Assembly: GCF_008636115.1 (NCBI RefSeq)
Contig: NZ_QLZD01000013.1
Coordinates: forward strand, 1 to 64,000
DNA: 64,000 bases
Direction of reading: 5' to 3'
From: Candidatus Tokpelaia sp.
Lineage (GTDB): Bacteria; Pseudomonadota; Alphaproteobacteria; Rhizobiales; Rhizobiaceae
Below the pieces are notes generated by a model that did not search any database, was not told where the DNA came from, and saw nothing but the letters and a program-made list of their open reading frames with translations. The position numbers and the translations under genes are program-made. Of the stretch, positions 15,822 through 26,615 are shown in pieces. Position 1 is the first letter of the stretch. Each line of letters opens with the position of its first letter.

Positions 15822-18098
15822 TCACACGGCAACATTATGCCTTTGGGCGAAATCAAGCAGTGCCGGGCGCAAGCTTGCCTCATTATAGCCCTGCTGCAAT
15901 TTTTCCTGTAAAAAAGCAGCAATCTTGCCCTCATGCAGCGATAATAGCATAGTCTTTACCGGGCCAATGGCGGCCGCCGACATAGAAAGCCGGTGATAGC
16001 CAAGGCCGATCAGCACCATGGCCGCCAGCGGCTTGCCTGCCATTTCACCGCATAAGGTCACCGGTGTGCCGTGCCGCGCCGCCGCCGCGGTGATTGAAGC
16101 CAAAGCGCGCAGAAAGGCGGGCGAAAACCAGTCAAACCGCGCGGCGACATATTGATTGCCCCTGTCGGCCGCCATCATATATTGAAACAAATCATTAGAG
16201 CCGACCGAAACGAAATCTACCGCCTGCATCAGGCCGTCAAGCTGAAACAGCAGATTCGGCACTTCTATCATTGCTCCCAGTTTTATCTGTGCCGGCAAAT
16301 CATAGCCGAAACGCGCCAAATGCGCCTTTTCATGCTCAATCAGGCGGCGGGTTTTTTCAATTTCCGCCAGCTCGGTTACCATAGGCAGCATCAGCCGCAA
16401 ACTGCGCCCGCTCGATGCCTTGAGCAAAGCGCGTAATTGAATGCGCATCAAGGCTTTGCGATCTAATGTCAGCCGCACGGCGCGCCAGCCTAAAGCAGGG
16501 TTTTCCTCACGCTCCTTCTGGCGGAAATAGGGCAGCATTTTATCACCGCCAATATCCAGAGTGCGGAAGGTAACCGCTTTATCACCGCCGGCACGGTAAA
16601 CATTGCGATAAAGCTGCTCCTGCGCTTCAGCCTTGGGGAAAGCAGAGGCAATCATAAATTGCAATTCCGTGCGAAACAGGCCAATGCCCTCTGCCCCGGA
16701 TTCCGCCAGATGCGGGATTTCCACCAGCAGACCGGCATTCATCAATAATGTTATTGCCACTCCGTCCAAAGTGCGTGACGGCCGGTTTTGCAAAGCATGA
16801 TATTTTTTTTGCTTATCGGCCAGAAAACGCAATTTTTCGGCGTAAGCTTCTTTTATTGTTGTATCCGGGCGGACATGAATTTCGCCTTTATCACCGTCCA
16901 CAATCAGCGCTTCACCGTTTTCCACCAGCGAGAAAATGCCTTCAGCCTGGCCGATAACCGGAATGCCCAAAGCCCGCGCCACAATAACTACATGGCTGGT
17001 ATCGGCGCCATCTTCCAGCACCAAAGCGCAAATTTTATCGCGCGGATAATCCAGCAGCTCGGCGGCGCCCATAAAACGGGCAATAATAATATTGGAGCGG
17101 CTTTCGCGCATAATGGCCGGTGCCTGATTTTCTCCGGTCAAATGCGTCAGCAGACGATGCGCCAAATCATCAAAATCCGACAAACGCTCACGCATATAGG
17201 CATTTTTGGAAGACGCCATGAGGGCGCGCATATCATTTCGCACTTTATCTACTGCCGCCTGTGCGGTCAGCCCGCTCTCTATCGCCGCTTCCAGCCGTTT
17301 GACCCAGCCTTTATCATAAGCAAACAGGCGATAGGCTTCCAGAATATCGCGATGCTCACCCGCTTGCGCCATATCACCACGTGCCAGCATGGCGTCAATA
17401 GAGCGGCGGACAGAATCCAGCGCCACTACTAATTTGTGCTTTTCTGCCGTATTATCCTCATGAAACATTTCATTCACCGCAATGCGCGGCGCATGCAAAA
17501 CCGCATAACCAAGGCCGACACCTTCATTCAGCGGCACACCGATTAAAGAAAAAGAGCGCAAGCGCCGCGCCGGTGACGGCGCCTCCGGCGGCTCTTTCAT
17601 CGGCAATTTTCCGGCAAAAATCAAATCAGCCAGCAGCATGGCGACAATTTCCAGCGCGGCGATTTCTTCATCACTATAGGAGCGGCGGCTGCGGCTCTGC
17701 ACGGTTACAACCCCCAGCATTTTGCCGGCGCGCAAAACCGGCACACCAAGAAAAGAGGAATAAACCTCCTCTCCTGTTTCCGGCAAATAGGCAAAAGAAG
17801 CATGTTGCTGCGCGTCAACAAGGTTGAGCACCCGGCCGGTTACGGCAATATTGCCAACGAGTCCCTGCCCCAGCTTTAAGCCGACATTATGCACAGCTTC
17901 CGGATTCAGGCCCTTGCTGGCATAAAGCTCCAATACACTGTCGCTGCGCAAAATATAAAGCGAGCATACTTCAGCCTTCATATTATCGGCAATAGCGGCA
18001 ACAACCCAATCCAGCCGCTGCTGCGGCTCCATATCCCCGGCAATAAACCGGCGCAAATTCTTTAAAAATTCTGTGGGATTGGCTTGCTTTTCCGTCAT
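15822..18098 (-). CDS. ptsP: PEP-protein phosphotransferase of the nitrogen PTS (EI-Ntr)
   Basis: PtsP takes phosphate from PEP and passes it to NPr in the regulatory nitrogen phosphotransferase system. An N-terminal GAF domain (about 15-160) is followed by the enzyme I region. The phosphohistidine segment is DGADTSHVVIVARALGIP, and the PEP-binding barrel contains EGIGLFRTELQF, RTLDIGGDK, FVSVGSNDLFQY and LCGEMAGKP. Start at the ATG at 18098, preceded by GGCAGGATA. Length (758) is typical. It lies between lysC and prfA on one strand. Confidence 0.95.
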   Translation of the reverse strand: MTEKQANPTEFLKNLRRFIAGDMEPQQRLDWVVAAIADNMKAEVCSLYILRSDSVLELYASKGLNPEAVHNVGLKLGQGLVGNIAVTGRVLNLVDAQQHASFAYLPETGEEVYSSFLGVPVLRAGKMLGVVTVQSRSRRSYSDEEIAALEIVAMLLADLIFAGKLPMKEPPEAPSPARRLRSFSLIGVPLNEGVGLGYAVLHAPRIAVNEMFHEDNTAEKHKLVVALDSVRRSIDAMLARGDMAQAGEHRDILEAYRLFAYDKGWVKRLEAAIESGLTAQAAVDKVRNDMRALMASSKNAYMRERLSDFDDLAHRLLTHLTGENQAPAIMRESRSNIIIARFMGAAELLDYPRDKICALVLEDGADTSHVVIVARALGIPVIGQAEGIFSLVENGEALIVDGDKGEIHVRPDTTIKEAYAEKLRFLADKQKKYHALQNRPSRTLDGVAITLLMNAGLLVEIPHLAESGAEGIGLFRTELQFMIASAFPKAEAQEQLYRNVYRAGGDKAVTFRTLDIGGDKMLPYFRQKEREENPALGWRAVRLTLDRKALMRIQLRALLKASSGRSLRLMLPMVTELAEIEKTRRLIEHEKAHLARFGYDLPAQIKLGAMIEVPNLLFQLDGLMQAVDFVSVGSNDLFQYMMAADRGNQYVAARFDWFSPAFLRALASITAAAARHGTPVTLCGEMAGKPLAAMVLIGLGYHRLSMSAAAIGPVKTMLLSLHEGKIAAFLQEKLQQGYNEASLRPALLDFAQRHNVAV

Positions 18099-18208
18099 TA
18101 TCCTGCCTTCTGTTTCCGCGCCTGCCGGCAATAACTGCTTTTTATGGCAAGGCTGCGGCACTTGCCGCCGGTTTTACCTTTTTCCTCCTTTGGCAGACGC
18201 CGGCCTGT

Positions 18209-19639
18209 TCATATTTTATCCAGCCCGTAAATGCCGTGCAAACTGCGCACTGCCAGTTCCGTATAGGCATTATCGATTAAAATGGAAATTTTAATTTCCG
18301 ATGTGGTAATAGCGCGAATATTGATGCTTTTTGCCGCCAGCGCCTTAAAGGCTGTTGCCGCTACCCCGGCATGGCTGCGCATGCCAATGCCGATAACCGA
18401 AATTTTCGCCAGCTCCGCTTCCGATTGCAACACATCATAGCCGATTGCTTTGCGATTATGCTGCAAAACCTTTACCGCTTTGGGCAAATCCACCTGCGGC
18501 ACGGTAAAGGTCATATCCACGCGCTCGGCATCTTCCGAAACATTTTGCACAATCATATCAACATTAACGCCCGCTTCTGCCAAAGGGCCGAAAATAGCGG
18601 CCGAAACACCCGGCCTGTCGGCCAGGCGGCGCAATGAGATCTGCGCCTCATCACGGGCAAAGGCAATACCGGTTACAACCTGCTGCTCCAAAATTTCCTC
18701 CTCATCGCAAATAAGCGTGCCGGGCGGGTTATCAAAATCCCCCTGACCGGGGTCATTCGGCTTATCAAAGCTGCAGCGCACCACTGTGCGCACTTTATGC
18801 ACCATAGCCAGCTCAACCGAGCGCACCTGCATGACCTTGGCGCCAAGTGACGCCATTTCCAGCATTTCCTCAAAAGCAATGCGGTTTAAGCGGCGCGCTT
18901 TCGGCTCCAGCCGCGGATCCGTAGTGTAAATACCGTCCACATCTGTATAAATATCACAGCGATCTGCTTTGATTGCTGCAGCCATTGCCACAGCGCTGGT
19001 GTCGGAGCCGCCGCGCCCCAAAGTGGCAATACGACCATCTTCGGCTACACCCTGAAAGCCGGCAATAACCGCTACCTGCCCCCGCTCAAAATCCTGAATA
19101 AGGGCAGCAGCGTCCAGAGCAACAATCCGCGCGGCACCATGCCTGTTATCGGTAATAACGGGAATTTGCCAACCGGCCCAGGAGCGCGCTTTAATCCCCA
19201 TTGCCTGCAAGGCCAGTGCCAGCAAACCGGCGGTCACCTGCTCACCGGAAGCAACAACCGCATCATATTCCCGCCAATCATAAGGCTGGAACCCGCCGCC
19301 GGCAGCATGATCCAACCCCGGCGCCTTATGCGCCGCAGTTTTGGCCGAAAGGCGCTTGCCGCCATTATGCGCCGCGGCCCCCGCCGCTTTTTTTTTAACT
19401 GCCGTTTTTGGGGCTGCTGATTTAGCAGCTTCAGCGGCACTGACAGCGGCCGGCGCGGTTCTGGCCGCAGCCTCATACACCCATTCTATCAGCCTGTTTG
19501 TTTGCCCCGCCATGGCAGAAACAACCACGGCAATGTGATGACCGGCCTGCACTTCGCGCCGCACATGACGCGCCACATTGCGGATACGCTCACTATCAGC
19601 AACCGATGTCCCGCCAAATTTCATCACAATGCGCGCCAT
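18209..19639 (-). CDS. lysC: Aspartokinase with an alanine/lysine-rich insertion
   Basis: LysC phosphorylates aspartate, the first step towards lysine, threonine and methionine. The kinase start MARIVMKFGGTSV, SGEQVTAGLL, GRGGSDTSAVA and TDVDGIYTTDPR are intact, and two ACT domains follow (ISLRRLADRPGVSA and KISVIGIGMRSHAGVA). At 476 residues it is about 50-60 longer than usual. The excess is residues 58-118, rich in A, K and G, placed between the conserved TNRLIEW and REYDAVVASGEQ. The start codon lies in a 115-bp unit repeated upstream. Confidence 0.94.
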   Translation of the reverse strand: MARIVMKFGGTSVADSERIRNVARHVRREVQAGHHIAVVVSAMAGQTNRLIEWVYEAAARTAPAAVSAAEAAKSAAPKTAVKKKAAGAAAHNGGKRLSAKTAAHKAPGLDHAAGGGFQPYDWREYDAVVASGEQVTAGLLALALQAMGIKARSWAGWQIPVITDNRHGAARIVALDAAALIQDFERGQVAVIAGFQGVAEDGRIATLGRGGSDTSAVAMAAAIKADRCDIYTDVDGIYTTDPRLEPKARRLNRIAFEEMLEMASLGAKVMQVRSVELAMVHKVRTVVRCSFDKPNDPGQGDFDNPPGTLICDEEEILEQQVVTGIAFARDEAQISLRRLADRPGVSAAIFGPLAEAGVNVDMIVQNVSEDAERVDMTFTVPQVDLPKAVKVLQHNRKAIGYDVLQSEAELAKISVIGIGMRSHAGVAATAFKALAAKSINIRAITTSEIKISILIDNAYTELAVRSLHGIYGLDKI

Positions 19640-19901
19640 TTACATATTCACCTCATCATTCCCCTCATGCGTAAAGCGCGCATTGTCTTTTTTCCGGGTT
19701 TTCGGCTGCGGGCAAAACCTGGCCGGTCCTGCCGCCTCAAAGCCGGCGCGCCATTACCATATTCACCTCATCATTCCCCTCATGCGTAAAGCGCGCATTG
19801 TCTTTTTTCCGGGTTTTCGGCTGCGGGCAAAATCTGGCCGATCCTGCCGCCTCAAAACCGGCGCGCCATTACCATATTCACCTCATCATTCCCATGTGTA
19901 A
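19631..19901. repeat. 115-bp tandem repeat at the lysC start
   Basis: Units begin at 19631, 19746 and 19861. The first two are full and nearly identical, and the third breaks off after about 40 bases. Each unit starts inside the lysC initiation region, so the upstream units carry a decoy ATGGCGCGC preceded by AGGTGAA. The decoys read MARRL-stop and MARRF-stop. The duplication therefore multiplied the lysC leader and ribosome site. No lysine-riboswitch-like structure was seen. Confidence 0.9.
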
Positions 19902-20161
19902 AGCATGGTTACGCAATTCCCGCTTTTTCCGGCAGCCGGGCTGACCGAATTTCACCCATACACCTCTTTTGCTATACGGAAAAACGGCCGATTTAGCAAG
20001 CCTTTCCCCCGGCAATCAAGGATTTTTCACCCGCCGATTATGCTTGAATCGCCGCCGCTGCTTGCTTATTATACTGGAATATCAAGGCGTTTTCATTTGA
20101 TAACAGCCTGAACCCGAAGGGGCGCGCGCAAGCGTGCAGATAGCGCATAAAGGGCAGTATT
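19902..20161. other. Intergenic stretch between lysC and ubiG with a repeat copy
   Basis: Together with the tandem repeat this makes about 520 bases without a gene. Bases 20114-20128 are CCGAAGGGGCGCGCG, a copy of the window-start repeat core, followed by CAAGCGT and GCAGATAGCGC. Nothing else is recognised. Confidence 0.6.
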
Positions 20162-20992
20162 ATGAGCGATATATCCACTCTCACCACAGGCACTATAATG
20201 AAAACAGATGACAAAAGCGGGCAGCGGGCGCACAAGCCGGACGGAATAGCCGCCAATATGGCAGAAACCACCATTGACCCGACAGAAATAGAGCATTTTG
20301 CCCGTCTGGCGGCAGAATGGTGGAACCCAAGCGGCAAATTCCGCCCGCTGCATAAATTCAACCCTGTGCGTCTGGCCTATATTCGCGATAAAATCTGCCA
20401 GGCTTTTGATCGCGATCCCAAAAGCGCAAAACCGCTCGCCAATATACGCATTGTTGATATTGGCTGCGGCGGCGGCCTGTTATGTGAACCGCTGGCGCGC
20501 CTCGGCGCCGATATTACCGGCATTGACGCCGCCGCCGCTAATATTGAAATTGCCGGAACCCATGCCGGGCAAAGCGGCCTGAAAATAGATTACCGCACCG
20601 ATATGGCTGAAAATCTGGCCGCAAAAGGGGAGAAATTTGATGTCGTGCTCAATATGGAAGTGGTGGAACATGTCGCCAATGTGCCGCTGTTTATGCAATC
20701 GACTGCCGCTTTGGTGCAGGCGCGCGGTCTGATGTTTGTCGCCACTTTAAACCGCACTTTGCAGGCACGCGCTTTGGCCATTATCGGCGCGGAATATATT
20801 TTGCGCTGGCTGCCTGAAGGCACACATGATTACCATAAATTCCTCCGCCCGCAGGAAGTGGAAACTCTGCTGGCCTCAAACGGCCTGAGCGTGATTGATG
20901 AGACCGGCATCACCTATAATCCGCTGGCTGATACATGGAATTTGTCACGCAATATGGCGGTTAATTATATGCTGCTTGCCCGCCGCCTTTAA
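20162..20992 (+). CDS. ubiG: Ubiquinone biosynthesis O-methyltransferase
   Basis: UbiG carries out both O-methylations of ubiquinone synthesis. It shows the family entry [19 protein letters not shown], the SAM motif [20 protein letters not shown] and the later [20 protein letters not shown] and GITYNPL. At 276 residues it has about 25 more N-terminal residues than usual. An in-frame ATG at 20198 (MKTDDKSG) or 20258 (MAETTIDP) may be the true start. Its neighbour lysC, in the opposite direction, is the usual rhizobial arrangement. Confidence 0.94.
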   Translation: MSDISTLTTGTIMKTDDKSGQRAHKPDGIAANMAETTIDPTEIEHFARLAAEWWNPSGKFRPLHKFNPVRLAYIRDKICQAFDRDPKSAKPLANIRIVDIGCGGGLLCEPLARLGADITGIDAAAANIEIAGTHAGQSGLKIDYRTDMAENLAAKGEKFDVVLNMEVVEHVANVPLFMQSTAALVQARGLMFVATLNRTLQARALAIIGAEYILRWLPEGTHDYHKFLRPQEVETLLASNGLSVIDETGITYNPLADTWNLSRNMAVNYMLLARRL

Positions 20993-21034
20993 AATTGGGG
21001 GAAGACCGGCACAGCGCGCCATTAAACCGGGGGT

Positions 21035-21547
21035 TTAATTATTATCTTCAGGCAGAGGCGGCAGGGGCATGACGTCAATGCCTTCTTCCTGCAAAGCGTG
21101 AATATCCTCTGCTCCGGCCCTGCCGTAAATGGAGCGTTTTTCAGCCTCACCAAAATGGATTTTGCGCGCTTCCTCGGCAAATTTCTCGCCGACATTTTCA
21201 GCATTTTCACGCATTTTGCGCGCCAGTGTCTGCAATTTATGCAAAACTTCCAGTTTGCGCCTGTGCATTTTTTGCAAAACCAGTAATTGCTGTAGCACTT
21301 CTGTCCGCTCAGCCAGTGCCGGCGCAGAATTATTCTCTTCCACCTCCCGGCCGGCACCGGGCCGCAAGCTGTCTCTGTTATGCGCGGCAGAAATATGCGG
21401 CGCCATCAGCCCTTTACCAATTACAGCCGAACCGCAGGCCGGGCACAAAATCAGCCCGGCATTTTTTTGTTTTTCATAATCTTCATTGCTGCCAAACCAG
21501 CCTTCGAACTTATGTTCACGCTTGCAATAAAGGGAAAAGCGAATCAT
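21035..21547 (-). CDS. DUF1178 family protein
   Basis: This 170-residue protein has the family start IRFSLYCKREHKFEGWF and a zinc-ribbon-like CPACGSAVIGKGLMAP (with CKREH), followed by a helical charged region. The C-terminal EDIHALQEEGIDVMPLP is also typical. Function is unknown. In many Hyphomicrobiales it lies with grxC and ubiG, as here. A nitrilase-family gene often between grxC and DUF1178 is missing. Confidence 0.9.
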   Translation of the reverse strand: MIRFSLYCKREHKFEGWFGSNEDYEKQKNAGLILCPACGSAVIGKGLMAPHISAAHNRDSLRPGAGREVEENNSAPALAERTEVLQQLLVLQKMHRRKLEVLHKLQTLARKMRENAENVGEKFAEEARKIHFGEAEKRSIYGRAGAEDIHALQEEGIDVMPLPPLPEDNN

Positions 21548-21551
21548 AATT

Positions 21552-21812
21552 TCAGTCTTTCTTCAGCAAAGCGTCCAGTTTGCCTGCCTGTTCCAGCGCA
21601 AATAAATCATCACAACCGCCAATATGACGATCATCAATAAAAATTTGCGGAAAGCTGTTGCGCCCATGCGCTTTTGCTACCATTTCGGCGCGGATTGCCG
21701 GATTGTCGGAAGCGATAATCTGCTGATAGGCGACACCCTTTTTATCCAGCAGCGCCATGGCCCTGGCACAAAAAGGGCAGCCCGGCTTAGTATAAATAAC
21801 AATATTCGCCAT
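21552..21812 (-). CDS. grxC: Glutaredoxin 3
   Basis: Glutaredoxins reduce disulfides with glutathione. The 86-residue protein has the active site CPFC in YTKPGCPFCARA, the cis-proline FPQIFI and the GG of HIGGCDDL that binds glutathione. The ATG at 21812 is preceded by AAGGAG and fits family length; the open frame further upstream is not needed. It ends 4 bp before the start of DUF1178, so the two form an operon. Confidence 0.95.
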   Translation of the reverse strand: MANIVIYTKPGCPFCARAMALLDKKGVAYQQIIASDNPAIRAEMVAKAHGRNSFPQIFIDDRHIGGCDDLFALEQAGKLDALLKKD

Positions 21813-22164
21813 TATAATACTCCTTAAAACTAAAGAGGAACTCCCGCTTGCGCCCCTCTTGCCAATATAGGCGCAAAGAAACTGTTTCTCAAGCTTTGCC
21901 GGAGACAGACGCCAAAACTTAACCGGGATTTGCCGGGAAAAACAATAAAGGGCAGCGGCCCGGTGCCGGCGGCAAAAAGGCAATTCCTCACACTTAACCG
22001 CAAATATATGAGGCAATGCCTGTCAAACCTGTATATAAGTCCGTTGTTTTTGCTGTAATTGGCAAGCGCGGCAAAAACATAAAATAGACAAAGCGATGAA
22101 ACTGTGCAAAATGCAGGGGCAAGAGCGGGGCATGGCTTGCCATATTGGGAAAGGCTCAGTTTAA

Positions 22165-23457
<1,293 letters not shown>

Positions 23458-23542
23458 AAGGCAGCCAAAATTGAGGATAAACGGCGGCTTTCCTTTTATG
23501 CTGTTGTGAAAACCATTGTCAAAGGGCTATTCTTGGTTAAAA

Positions 23543-23573
23543 TTGAAAACAATGAAAGTTTTTCAGGTATAAT
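23543..23573 (+). promoter_or_regulatory. Promoter abutting the start codon of the 894-aa gene
   Basis: TATAAT (23568-23573) lies seven bases before the ATG at 23580. TTGAAA (23543-23548) is 19 bp upstream of it, which is long spacing. Transcription would start at or next to the ATG, implying a leaderless mRNA. Confidence 0.45.
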
Positions 23574-23579
23574 TGTTTC

Positions 23580-26264
23580 ATGGTAGATTTTGTCGGCTTA
23601 TTAAAACGAACCATTGAGGCGCAGAGCAATGCGACACCGGCATTGCGTCTGCGCATTTATGACCGAACCCGTGAAACTGTCGAGCGGCAAATGACAGGCA
23701 AAAATCTGCCGCCCGATATTATTGCCTTACAGCGCCGCATGTTGGAAAAAGCTGTTGATGAGGTAGAAGATTTTTACTGCAATAATAGTGCCTTGCCGGC
23801 TGGAAAAATGCCTGATGACAGAGCAGAAGTTTTTGCCGCTTTGCAGAAAAATGCCGGCATAAAACCGCCGGGAATGCCGCAATCGGCTGAATATCGGCTA
23901 TATAGCGCTATTGACAGACAGCAGCCGGGGGGCGGCGTTTTGCCCGATATTGGCCCTTATGGTCATTATCCTGCCGGGCCTAATCAAAGCGAAGCGGTCT
24001 ATGGTCACATTACCATGCCGGCACAGGAGGGCTATGAGCCTTCCTCTGCCGCCCCCGCCACTGACAGCCGTGATTTTGCCGCTTTTCCGCCCATTGCCGC
24101 CGTGACAGCCGGGCAGAGTGACCCTGTTTATCACGCCCGGCCGTTTGCTGCGGCGCCGGCCGCTGTGAGCGCTTCACCCTATGGCGGTTATGACAGCATT
24201 ATGGCAGCAAAATCAGATGCCGGCGCGGGGGAGAACGGCCGCCGTTTCAGCCTTGATGACAGGGAAGAAGAACAAAATGCCTTTTTCCCTTATGGCGATG
24301 ATGAAGCCGGCGGCCGTAATGAAGCAAGCCGGTTTCACCAATATAGCGGGCAACAGCCGGCATCTTTTGCGCCCGAAAATTATGATAATGCAGCAAAAAC
24401 AGCCGTTTTTGCCCGCCGCTCGCCTGATCAGCCTGTCTCTCTTTTACCGGATTTCGCCGATAACGGGTTTCAGACTTTGCCTGAGGAAGAAGGCGCTTAT
24501 CATCACCCCCGTTCTGCCGACCGGGCGGGCGGTGTAGCGCCAGGCTTTAATACACCGCCTGATTATCCCCCCTATAATCCGGGGAATATGCCGCAGGAGC
24601 AGCCCCGCCGCCGACAGCAAGGGGTAAATTATCCTGCGCTTTCTACCGGCTTTAACGCTTATGGTGAGCCGGATCGCCGGCCCGATATTGGTGAAACCGG
24701 CACCATTGCCGCGCCGCGCCGGATACAGCCTCCCTATAATCCTGCAACAGAGCAGGAACAAAAAACGGCAGAAGGTGGAAATTTTTCTCCTCTGCCAAAT
24801 CTGCTGTTTGAAGAAGAATCGGCAGAGCCTTTGCCGGTTGCGGCCGATTTTCCGGGAGAAGCCGAGCCGGCTGACCGGCGCTATCATAGCGGCACTGCTA
24901 CGCAAAATACGACAGCAGCTTTGCCTTTTGCCATTGCCAATATGCCGGTAATAGCAGAATCGGTTGAGAAAAATTCTCCGGCCGATTTTTCTCCTGTACC
25001 GGATTTTTTGCTGAATGCGCCGGAAGATGAAAATTACGGGGCAGAGCCGGCGCAGCAGAGCGAACACAACCCGGACGGCCAAAACCTGGCGCAAATGGCA
25101 GCAGGCAGTTTTGATCTGGAGCAGGCTCTGGCCGCACCGAAAAGCGGCGATGAAAAACATGCCTTGAGTAACATTGCCGGAAGTGCGGGCGAGTTGCATG
25201 ATCATTTTTCTGATCTGACATTAGATGAAATTCATAAAGCCGATGTGCTGCTGCCGGAAATGCAAAACGGCAAAATTACACATGCGGCAAACGGGGAAGC
25301 CGGTAATCTTGCTGTCGGCGCCGGCAGCAGCATTGCTTCCGGCATTTTTGCGCAGGCCGCAATACAGGAAAAACGCCGCTCAGGCAAAAAACGGCTGCTG
25401 ACCGGCGGCGCGATTATTGCCGCCCTTTTGGTGATTTTTGGCGGTATTTTCTGGTTTTTGACCGATTTTCTGAAAACAGACAAGCACACAATCGCTTCTC
25501 TTGTCGATAAAACACCGGCCGCAGCGGCACCTCAGGCAGAAACAATAGAAAAAGCCACTCAACGGCTTATGCCGGACGGGCAGGAAGAGGCTATAGAGCC
25601 GCCGGCGCAGGACAATATAGAAAATACCATAGAAAAACAGACGCCCTTGACTGAAATGACGGCCGCCGGCGAAGTTGAATTTCACGAGGCGCAAACTGCT
25701 CTTATGCCGGCTACATATAGTAAAGGCACGGTAAAATGGTCACTCCTGCATGAAAAAACGCCTGAGGCGATAGAAGATACAATATTGCGTGGGGAAATTG
25801 CTCTCCCCGGCAAGGATATATTTGCGCGCCTTACACTGCGCCCCAATCACGATGCCGGTATTCCGGCCGTTTATCTGGCAGAAATAATGTTTATTGTGCC
25901 GGAAAATTTTGAAGGCGTAGCTATTGATAAAATCAGCCCGCTTATGTTCAAGGCAACGGAGCAATCAACCGGGCAGGAATTGCAGGATATGCGCGTTTAC
26001 AAAATCAACAGCAATTTCTTCGTAGTGGCGATGAATATGCCGGAACCGGGCAGAAATCCGAAATTGCAGCGCAATATTGCCTTGATGGAACAATTACCTT
26101 GGTTGACAATGAATGTTGCTTATAAAAACGGCCGTATTGGTGAGTTTAATTTTGCCAAAGGCGATAAGGGCAATGCCTTGTTCAAACAGTTTTTTGATTC
26201 TCAATCTGCTGCCCTGCAAGGCATGGCGCCGGCAAGTCAGCCGAAAGTCAGGGCAGCACAATAA
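23580..26264 (+). CDS. Large disordered single-pass membrane protein
   Basis: This 894-residue protein has a helical N-terminus (FVGLLKRTIEAQ, RLRIYDRTRETVERQM, about 1-65) seen in Hyphomicrobiales proteins often mislabelled as CheA-like. A very long, probably disordered P/G/E/A-rich stretch follows (about 80-590). One membrane helix comes next (about 605-628, preceded by KKRLL), then a folded C-terminal domain of about 200 residues (VKWSLLHEKTPEAI, FARLTLRPN, ALMEQLPWLTMNVAY). The C-terminal domain is presumably periplasmic. No kinase motif is present. Function is unknown. Confidence 0.85.
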   Translation: MVDFVGLLKRTIEAQSNATPALRLRIYDRTRETVERQMTGKNLPPDIIALQRRMLEKAVDEVEDFYCNNSALPAGKMPDDRAEVFAALQKNAGIKPPGMPQSAEYRLYSAIDRQQPGGGVLPDIGPYGHYPAGPNQSEAVYGHITMPAQEGYEPSSAAPATDSRDFAAFPPIAAVTAGQSDPVYHARPFAAAPAAVSASPYGGYDSIMAAKSDAGAGENGRRFSLDDREEEQNAFFPYGDDEAGGRNEASRFHQYSGQQPASFAPENYDNAAKTAVFARRSPDQPVSLLPDFADNGFQTLPEEEGAYHHPRSADRAGGVAPGFNTPPDYPPYNPGNMPQEQPRRRQQGVNYPALSTGFNAYGEPDRRPDIGETGTIAAPRRIQPPYNPATEQEQKTAEGGNFSPLPNLLFEEESAEPLPVAADFPGEAEPADRRYHSGTATQNTTAALPFAIANMPVIAESVEKNSPADFSPVPDFLLNAPEDENYGAEPAQQSEHNPDGQNLAQMAAGSFDLEQALAAPKSGDEKHALSNIAGSAGELHDHFSDLTLDEIHKADVLLPEMQNGKITHAANGEAGNLAVGAGSSIASGIFAQAAIQEKRRSGKKRLLTGGAIIAALLVIFGGIFWFLTDFLKTDKHTIASLVDKTPAAAAPQAETIEKATQRLMPDGQEEAIEPPAQDNIENTIEKQTPLTEMTAAGEVEFHEAQTALMPATYSKGTVKWSLLHEKTPEAIEDTILRGEIALPGKDIFARLTLRPNHDAGIPAVYLAEIMFIVPENFEGVAIDKISPLMFKATEQSTGQELQDMRVYKINSNFFVVAMNMPEPGRNPKLQRNIALMEQLPWLTMNVAYKNGRIGEFNFAKGDKGNALFKQFFDSQSAALQGMAPASQPKVRAAQ

Positions 26265-26615
26265 AGCCGCGCCCCCGTATCTCCTTCCTTCAATCACCGG
26301 CGCAGTATAATTTATTGGGAAATGGGGCTGGCTGCAACTGCCGGGACAAATGGCACGAAATCTGGTGCAGCATAGCTCATCAGGAAGTGCGGTCAGGCCG
26401 CAATAAATGCGATCTGGCCAAAATATGCCGCCCCAATAGCGCTCATCAAAAAAACAGAGCAAGATAGCGCCCGGTTTTAAAGCCGCTACAAAGAGGAGCG
26501 CGGGATCGGGAGGCTGAAAGCTGCCGCGCCGGGTGCCTGAAGGCCGTGGCAGCGGGCTGAAAGCCAGGGCAGATTTATCTTGACGCTTATCCATGATTGG
26601 TTCATTTTGCCGCTT
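26265..26615. other. Intergenic gap before the polyprenyl synthase
   Basis: About 350 bases hold no recognised gene. A minus-strand frame of 166 codons crosses it but overlaps the end of the upstream gene and matches nothing known. A weak stem GCTGCC / GGCAGC lies near 26519-26552. Confidence 0.5.

Noticed and set aside
16788-17432. 214-codon plus-strand frame
   Set aside because: It is a shadow of ptsP, whose motifs are conserved on the opposite strand.
19631-20161. Lysine riboswitch ahead of lysC
   Set aside because: The repeated leader shows no multi-branch structure or conserved lysine-riboswitch sequence; it is a simple tandem duplication of the start region.
26094-26594. 166-codon minus-strand gene
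   Set aside because: It overlaps the well-supported upstream gene, has no recognisable domain, no ribosome site, and an irregular composition.
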